From positions 6,534,718 through 6,598,717 of the forward strand of contig OZ017768.1 in the NCBI GenBank assembly GCA_963969345.1: DNA of 64,000 nt. Reading direction: 5' to 3'. This stretch comes from Turbatrix aceti (taxonomy: Eukaryota > Nematoda > Chromadorea > Rhabditida > Panagrolaimidae). Every line of letters begins with the position of its first letter. The stretch's first letter is position 1. Shown piece after piece: positions 56,210 to 64,000 of the stretch. The notes below the pieces were generated by a model. That model saw only the letters and a program-made list of their open reading frames with translations, was not told where the DNA came from and did not search any database. The translations under genes were made by a program, and so were the position numbers.

Positions 56210-59200
56210 ATGGAGGACGTCAACGGCGGAGCGGCGCCCGAGCCCGTGCTCGAGGTGCCCCCACCCAAGGAAATCAAGGTCCTCGAGTCAGCCGACGACA
56301 TCCAGGTCCGACGCTCGGAGGTTCTCAATCACTACTCACAGTTCAAGGATTACGCTCGCGACAAACGACACCACCTCGAAGAGGCCCGTCAATACCAGTA
56401 CTTCAAGCGGGATGCCGATGAGCTCGAGATTTGGATTCTGGAAAAGCTTCAGACCGCAGCTGAGGAGTCTTACCGGGACCCCACCAATTTGCAGGTAAGC
56501 ACACTTTTCTCTTAATTTTACGGTTTGAAAACCCGAAAAAATCCAAATAAGGAAAAAAAAAAGAAAAAAAACTTTGAAAATACAAAATTTTCGCTTCGGG
56601 ACCCGAAAATTTTTTTACAGCTGCTTTTGACGTAATTTTTTTGTTTTCAGTCCAAGATCCAAAAACACGAAGCATTCGTTACGGAAGTTCAAGCTCACGC
56701 AAACACGATCACTAAGCTCGACAAGACCGGCAACGACATGATCCAGCAAAATCACTTTGAGAGGGAAACCATCCGAAAGCGACTCGATCACCTGCACGAG
56801 CTCTGGGAAAAGCTGTTCTCCAAGCTGAGCGAGAAAGGCATCAAGCTGCAGCAGGCACTCAAACTGCTTCAATTCAACCGACAGTGCGATGAGATGCTCT
56901 ACTGGATCAAGGACAAGGAAGCGTTTGTCACGTCCGACGACTTTGGCACCGATCTGGAGCACGTCGAAGTCATGCAGCGCAAGTTTGACGAGTTTCTCAA
57001 GGAACTCGAGAATCACACCTATCGCATCACGGATATCAACTCCACTGCTGATCGCCTCGTCGACGAAGGCCACCCTGATCACGATGCCATCAATGACAAG
57101 CGAGAAGTCGTCAACAACGCGTGGCACAAGCTTTCGACGCTGACGACCACGCGGCGCGAAGGCCTCTTCGGCGCCCAGCAGGTGCAGAGGTTCAACCGCG
57201 ACACGGATGAGCTTCTTGCCTGGATCGGAGAGAAGGACACTAATCTGTCGTCCGACGACTTTGGCCGGGATCTAAACAACGTCCAGGCTCTCCAGAGGAA
57301 GCACGAAGGCACGGAACGCGATCTTGAAGCGCTGAAGACCAAGATGGAGAAGCTCGAAAAGGACGCTGGCCAGCTCCAGCAGCAGTACCCCGACCGCGCT
57401 GACCAGATCGGCGAGAAGTTCGAAGAGGCCCGAAACCGCTGGGACGCCCTCATCCAGAAGGCTGCCGAGCGCAAGGAGAACCTGAACCGGTCGTACAACC
57501 TTCACCGGTTCCTGGCCGATTTCCGGGAACTCACAGAATGGATCAAGGGCATGAAGGCGCTCATCAGCGCCAACGAGCTAGCCAAGGACGTCGCCGGTGC
57601 TGAGGCGCTGCTGGAAAGCCACCAGGAGCACAAGGGCGAGATCGACGCCCGCGCGGATTCTTTCACCCAGACCGCGGAGGCTGGACAGCGCCTGCTTGAT
57701 GCGGGAGTCCGGGAGTCGCCTGAGGTGCGCAACCTGGTCAACCAGCTCGCTGATGAGAAAGCTGGTCTGGATAATCTCTGGGAAGAGCGCCGGATCCTCT
57801 ACGAGCAGTGCATGGATTTGCAGCTCTTCTACCGCGACACGGACCAGGCAGAGACCTGGATGACCAAGCAGGAGGCCTTCCTCGCCAATACCGAGCTCGG
57901 AGATTCGCTGGATAGCGTCGAGTCTTTGATCAAGAACCACGAGAACTTTGAAAAGTCGCTAGCCGCTCAGGAAGAGAAGATTCACGCGCTGGACGAGTTT
58001 GCCACGAAGCTCATCGAAGGCCAGCACTACGCAGCGAGTGACGTCGCTCTCCGTCGCGAGAGCCTCCTCGCCCGACGCGCGCACCTCATGGATCGCGCTG
58101 CTGCCCGTCACGAAATGCTCAAAAACTCGTACAAGCTGCAGCAATTCGATCGCGATGTCGATGAAATGGTCGGCTGGGTGAACGAGAAGCTCAAGACCGC
58201 CAAGGACGAGTCTTACCTTGACCCTACGAACATCCGGGGCAAGCTCCAGAAGCACCATAACTTTGAGCAGGAACTCCGCGCTAATCGAAACCGTCTGGAC
58301 GAGATCAACACGACCGGTCAGGGCCTGATCGACGCACAGCACTACGCATCGGACCACATCAAGGACCGTCTAAACAAGGTCGACGACCTCTGGGAGCAGC
58401 TCGCCAGCGCCACCGCGCTCAAGGGCGCCAAGCTGAACGAGGCAAATGAGGAGCAGCTCTTTAACCGGAACATTGAGGATGTCGATCTCTGGCTTTCCGA
58501 ACTTGAGGGCCAGCTGGCTAGCGAGGATTACGGCAAAGACCTGGTCTCAGTCCAGAACCTGCAAAAGAAGCTCGCGCACATTGAAAACGACTACAATGCC
58601 CACAACGACCGCATTGAGAACATCAAGCTTCAGACCGCAAACTTCCAGGAGGCGGGGCACTTCAACGCGCCGATCATCGCTCGCAAACAGGATCTGCTGC
58701 ACTCGCGTTTCACGACGCTCAAAGAACCGCTCGAGAAGCGCAAGTACAAGCTCGCTGAGTCGCTCCATGGCAACCAGCTCTTCCGCGACATCGAAGACGA
58801 GCTTTCCTGGATCCGGGAGAAGGAGCAGATCGCGACCTCGACCAACCGGGGACGGGATCTCACCGGCGTGCAGAACCTGATCAAGAAACAGCGCGCGCTC
58901 ATTCTTGAAATCAACAATCACGAGCCAACCATCGAAAAAGTGACTGAGAATGCTGAGGAGATGATCACGTCAGGCCACTTCCTTGCTCCCGACATCCGCG
59001 AAAAGGTGGCGCAGCTGAAGGACAACTGGCGCAACCTCAAATCCAAGGCCGACCGCCGGCTCCAGGAGCTCGGAGAATCCGAACAGGCTCACAAGTACCT
59101 GGCCGATGCCAATGACGCTGAATCATGGATGCGCGAGAAGGAACCAGTCGTGGGAAACACGGACTACGGCAAGGACGAGGATTCTGCCGAGTCGCTGATG

Positions 59201-62200
59201 AAGAAGCACCGCGCGCTGATGTCCGACCTAGATGGGTACAAGAACAAGATCGAGGAGCTCCGACAGGAGGCGAGCCAGTGCAAGTACCAGGAACAGCCCG
59301 GCGGCCAGCTCGGCAAGGAATGCGTCGTCGCACTCTACGACTACACGGAGAAATCGCCTCGCGAGGTATCCATGAAGAAGGGCGACGTCCTGACTCTGCT
59401 CAACGCTACGAACAAGGATTGGTGGAAGGTGGAGGTCAACGACCGCCAGGGCTTTGTTCCGGCCGCGTACGTCAAGCGCATCGAGCCTGGATCCCAGCAC
59501 TACCATGCGGCGGTCTCCGGACAGCAGCCGTCGTCCATCAACGCGCGTCAGAACCAGATCGAAGATCAGTACCAGAAGCTGCTCCTGCTAGGCGACCAAC
59601 GACGTCGCAAGCTCGAAGAGTCCTGCAAGGGCTACCAGCTGTTGCGCGAGGCTAATGACCTCGCAGAATGGATCCGCTCCCGCGAGGCTGTTGCCACGCA
59701 GCAGGAGATCGGCACGGACCTCGAGGAGGTCGAGGTGCTGCAGAAGAAGTTCGACGACTTCAAGGGCGATCTCAAGGCCAACGAGATGCGTCTCCAGGAG
59801 ATGAACCAGATCGCGACCGCGCTGACTGCCGTCGGACAGACCGAGACGGCTGTCAAGATCCGCCAGCAGATCGAGGATCTCAACCAGCGCTGGAAGGCGC
59901 TCGAGAAGAAGGCGGAACAGCGCGAGCAGCAACTTGGCTCTGCGCATGAAGTCCAGCGCTTCCACAGGGACATCGACGAGACCAAGGACTGGATCAACGA
60001 GAAGAACGGTGCGCTTGACTCTACCGACTTTGGACGCGATCTTCGCTCCGTGCAGGCCCTGCAACGCAAGCACGAGGGCGTCGAACGTGACCTTGCGGCT
60101 CTTGGAGACCAGATCAAGCGCCTCGACGACAAGGCCAACAAGCTGCGCCAAACTCATCCGGAAGCAGCCGAGCAGATCTACGACCTGCAGCGCCAGATCA
60201 ACGAGCAATGGAACCAGCTCACCGCCAAGGCCAACAGCCGGAAGGAGAAGCTCCTCGAGAGCTACGACTACCAGCGCTTCCTGTCTGACTACAACGACCT
60301 CATCCAATGGATCGCCGGCATGAACCAGCTCATCGCCTCTGAGGAACTCGCCAACGATGCCACCGGCGCCGAAGCCCTCCTTGAGCGTCACCAGGAGTAC
60401 CGCACCGAGATGAACGCCCGCGGAGCCACCTTCCAGGCTTTCGACCAGTTTGGCAAGCAGCTCATCAACAGCGGCCATTACGCTTCGCCTGATGTTGCCA
60501 GGCATCTCCAGGACGTGCATGATGCCTACGACGCCCTTGACAAGGCCTGGGTTGCTCGCAGGAAGATCCTCGACCAGTGCCTCGAGCTTCAGCTCTTCTA
60601 CCGCGACTGCGAACAGGCCGATACCTGGATGTCCGCCCGCGAGGCTTTCCTCAACCAGGACGACAGCAGCGACAATGTCGAATCTCTCATCAAGAAGCAC
60701 GAAGACTTCGACAAGGCCATCGCCTCCCAGCAGGAGAAGATCAACAATCTCACGGATTTCGCGAACCGCCTGGTTTCTTCGAGCCACTACGACGCCCCCG
60801 CTGTCCAGGACAAGATCGATCAGATCAAGCAGCGCTGGGATCGCCTCAAGGACGCTCTCGTCGCGAAACGATCCAAGCTCGGCGAGTCACAGACCCTGCA
60901 GCAATTCAGCCGGGATGCCGACGAAATCGAGAACTGGATCGCAGAGAAAATCCAGATCGCGCAGGAGGAATCGTACCGCGATCCGACCAACATCGCGCAG
61001 AAGCACCAGAAACAGCAGGCCTTCGAAGCCGAGCTCGCCGCCAACGCGGACCGCATCAATACGCTCATCCACGCCGGACAGAACCTCATTCATGCCGCCA
61101 AGTGCGGCGGAGGCGAGGAAGCTGTCAGCGAGCGACTCAAGACCCTCACCGATCAGTGGGAGATGCTCGTCAAGACCAGCAAGCAGAAGTCGCACCGCCT
61201 CAAGGAAGCCAACAAGCAGAAGTCCTTCATGGCTTCCGTCAAGGATCTGGAATTCTGGCTCGGCGAGGTCGAGACTCTGCTGAGCTCTGATGATCAGGGA
61301 CGCGATCTTATTTCGGTCGAGAACCTGCTCAAGAAGCACCAGCTCTTGGAAGCCGATATCGCGCAGCACGCCGATCGCATCAAGGACATGAACGACGAGG
61401 CCAACTCTCTCGTCGAGACCAACCAGTTTGACCGAGACCAAATCGACCAGCGTCGGCAGAATATCAATAACAGGTACAACCGTGCGAGAGATCTGGCCAA
61501 CGCCCGTCGCAACGAGCTGAACAAATCCCTCACTGTTCATCAATTCCTGCGCGACATTGATGAGGAAGAATCCTGGATCAAGGAGAAGAAGCTCCTCGCC
61601 AGCTCGGATGACTATGGCCGCGATCTGACCGGTGTCCAGAATCTCAAACGCAAACACCGTCGTCTGGACAACGAAGTCGCTTCCCACGAAGCCCAGGTGC
61701 AGCTCGTGCGCTCGAAGGGCTTAGAACTCTCCCAGGCCACCGAAGCCGCCCCTGAGATTCAGAAGCGCATGAAGGAGCTCGAAGACGACTGGGAGCAGAT
61801 CCGTCAGCTTGCAAACGACCGCAAGCGAAAGCTCGAGGAGAGCGAAGCTTTCCAGAACTTCCTCGGAAAACTGGAGGAAGAAGAGGCCTGGCTCAACGAG
61901 AAGCAACAAATTCTCAGCTCGCCAAACTACGGCGAGAACATGGCCGCTGTCCAGGGGCTGCTCAAGAAGCACGATACCTTCGAGGCCGATCTGGGGGTTC
62001 ATCAGCAGCGCATCAACGATCTCATTGGTCAGGGCCAGGTCCTCATCGACGCCGGCAACCACCACGCACCGTCTATCCGCAGCCGTCTTCAGGAGCTCGA
62101 ACAGCACCTCGCTGACATCCAGAACCTCGCGCGTGACCGACTCATGCACCTCCGCGACAACAGCGCCTACCTGCAGTTCAAGTGGAAGTGCGACGTCGTC

Positions 62201-63697
62201 GAATCGTGGATCGCGGAGAAGGAAGCCCAGGTGCGGTCCGAGGACTTTGGCAAGGACCTGTCTTCTGTCCAGCTGCTGCTCACCAAGCAGGACGCTTTTG
62301 ACGCTGGCCTCAATGCCTTTGAGCACGAAGGCATCAAGCGCATCAGCGAGCTCAAAGACCAGCTCGTCCAGGCGAAGCACGTTCAGTCGGATGCCATCGA
62401 GAAGCGCTATCGCCACGTCATCCACCGCTGGCAGGAGCTGCTCAACAACTCGCTCGCTCGTCGCGAGAAGCTCATCCGCATGCAGGAGCACTTCAAGCGC
62501 ATTGAAGACCTCTTCCTCACCTTTGCCAAGAAGGCATCCGCCTTCAACAGCTGGTTCGAGAACGCAGAAGAAGATCTCACGGATCCCGTCCGGTGCAACA
62601 GCCTTGAGGAAATTCGCGCGCTCCGCGAAGCCCACGCGGCCTTCCAGAAGTCGCTGTACAACGCGGAACAGGACTTTGCCCAGCTCCAGCAACTCGATCA
62701 GCAGATCAAGGCGCAGAACGTTGGACCCAACCCGTACACGTGGTTCACGATGCAGTCGCTGGAAGACACCTGGCACAACCTGCAGAAGATCATCAAGGAT
62801 CGCGAGCAGGAGCTCGTCAACGAGCATCGCCGCCAGGAGAAGAACGACACGCTTCGCAAGGAGTTTGCCCGTCTGGCGAACGCCTTCCACGAGTGGCTGA
62901 CGCAGGTGAGAACCGAGATGATGGAGGCCAATGGCTCGCTCGAGCAACAGCTCGAGAACCTCCGTCGCAAGGCAGGCGAGATCCGACTGCACCGAACGCA
63001 GCTGAAGAAGGTCGAAGACCTGGGGGCCCTGCTGGAAGAGAATCTCATCCTGGACAATCGCTACACGGAGCACAGCACCGTCGGCCTCGCCCAGGCCTGG
63101 GATCAGCTGGATCAGCTCTGCATGCGCATGCAACACAACCTGGAACAACAAATCCAGGCCAGAAACCAGTCGGGTGTCACGGAGGAATCCCTGCGCGACT
63201 TCTCGATGATGTTCAAGCACTACGACAAGGAAAAGCTCGGCAGACTCGATCACCAGCAATTCAAATCCTGCCTACGCGCTCTTGGCTACGATCTTCCGAT
63301 GGTCGACGAGGGCCAGCCGGAACCCGAATTCCAGCGCATCCTCGATATCGTCGATCCCAACCGAGACGGATACGTCACGCTCCAGGAGTACATGTCTTTC
63401 ATGATCACCAAGGAAACCGAAAACGTCCGATCCAGCGAGGATATCGAGATGGCCTTCCGCGCGCTTTCCAAGGATCTTCGACCTTACGTCACCGCAGAGG
63501 AGCTTTATGCCGTGAGTTTTTGTTTTTTCACGTTTCTGTACGGTCACTAACTCATCCATGCTTTTCAGAATCTCACCCCCGAACAGGCCGAGTACTGCAT
63601 CAAGCGCATGAACCCCTACACCGAGCCAGCGACCGGGCGATCCATCCAGGGCGCCCTCGACTACGAAGGCTTCGTGCAGGACCTCTTTGCCAACTGA
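56210..63697 (+). CDS. SPTAN1: alpha-spectrin, complete
   Basis: Exons 56210-56494, 56651-63511 and 63569-63697; 2424 aa, the usual length for invertebrate alpha-spectrin. It pairs head-to-tail with beta-spectrin to form the sub-membrane actin cytoskeleton. The chain is a long series of three-helix spectrin repeats of about 106 aa, each with a conserved Trp (for example [31 protein letters not shown]). An SH3 domain ([18 protein letters not shown] to [19 protein letters not shown], about 985-1040) interrupts the ninth or tenth repeat, as in all alpha-spectrins. A C-terminal calmodulin-like EF-hand region starts near residue 2270 ([30 protein letters not shown]) and ends at FVQDLFAN. The second exon, 6861 bp, encodes almost the whole protein. 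The upstream in-frame methionine at 56123 lies before a likely acceptor, so the ATG at 56210 is chosen. Confidence 0.97.
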
Positions 63698-64000
63698 TCA
63701 CTTTTTCTACAACGCCCACGCCCACAGATTCTTGTTTCTTTTTTTCCGCTTTATTTTAAATACACTGTAATAATCGCTTACTAACGTTCTATTTTTTTCC
63801 TCCGCGGAACGAACTGCTTGAAACGTTTTTTTTTTTATGGCATGAATGATTGTATTCGTTTTATTTATTGTTTTTTAAATAACTGCGATCGATATTTTTT
63901 CTGACTAAATAAATAGCGAGCTAAAATTCGAGCCAAACTGCAGAGGTGGACGCGAAGCATTCTGGGAAAGGACAGGGCTGATGAGCCATCCGGTTGCATG
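63698..64000. other. 3' flank of alpha-spectrin
   Basis: A/T-rich 3' UTR. AATAAA at 63908-63913 is the first canonical poly(A) signal after the stop codon. Nothing else identified before the window ends. Confidence 0.55.

Noticed and set aside
59588..63259. Long minus-strand frames of 399 and 512 residues
   Set aside because: Antisense of alpha-spectrin; Leu/Val-rich mirror of helical repeats with biased codons.
1..64000. tRNA or rRNA genes
   Set aside because: No TTCRANNC box B with a paired A box and no rRNA-like blocks were noticed by eye. A tRNAscan-SE run would be decisive.
1..64000. Bacterial features, CRISPR arrays, operators
   Set aside because: Introns, AATAAA signals and metazoan proteins show nuclear animal DNA; no spaced direct repeats of CRISPR type were seen.

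Overview
The window is nuclear DNA of a small-genome animal. Genes are split by short GT-AG introns (45 bp to about 1 kb) with TTTTCAG-type acceptors. Exons are GC-rich and introns are A/T-rich. The protein set is metazoan: alpha-spectrin, RIC8, FAM43, CSB/ERCC6, CSTF2, eIF2A, ALKBH6, MBLAC1, ACADSB and an ABCG half-transporter. An MSP-domain protein with a long tail, many 10-14 nt poly-G/poly-C runs, tiny 5' leaders ending just after AG, and closely packed genes suggest a nematode. A tardigrade or other ecdysozoan is not excluded. The species was not identified.

Layout. 1-2.4 kb: a small minus-strand gene and flanking DNA. 2.4-7.5 kb: noncoding, with a CA microsatellite and a MITE. 7.5-9.2 kb: an unrecognised 339-aa protein. 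10.5-17.3 kb: CSTF2 and CSB, both on the minus strand, 244 bp apart, a possible operon. 18.0-22.7 kb: an MSP-domain protein and an ABCG transporter. 23.2-24.2 kb: a secreted four-cysteine protein. 24.2-31.0 kb: a long noncoding stretch upstream of FAM43 (31.0-33.1 kb). 33.6-36.2 kb: ALKBH6 and MBLAC1, convergent with only 76 bp between stop codons. 36.7-37.1 kb: a small membrane protein. 37.7-42.6 kb: eIF2A and RIC8, convergent. 44.0-50.1 kb: an 11-exon gene for an unrecognised 1251-aa, largely disordered protein. 50.4-51.8 kb: ACADSB. 51.8-56.2 kb: noncoding. 56.2-63.7 kb: complete alpha-spectrin.

Most genes are housekeeping or signalling and do not form one pathway. The one suggestive pairing is CSB (transcription-coupled repair, acting on RNA polymerase II) directly upstream of CSTF2 (mRNA 3' end formation).

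Mobile DNA is mainly one family of short nonautonomous elements rich in TTCGTTCG/CGAACGAA, with CAGRGATGGGCGAAC-like termini. Six copies are seen; four lie in introns of CSB, ABCG, eIF2A and the 1251-aa gene. A different foldback element with arms of about 140 bp lies in an intron of the 1251-aa gene. The most novel-looking items are the 1251-aa protein, with a winged-helix-like C-terminus, and the MBLAC1 gene, whose proline-rich and helical tail is separated from the enzyme part by an apparent one-base frame change.

All exon boundaries and translations were derived by eye from splice signals, reading-frame continuity and family resemblance. No database search was run.
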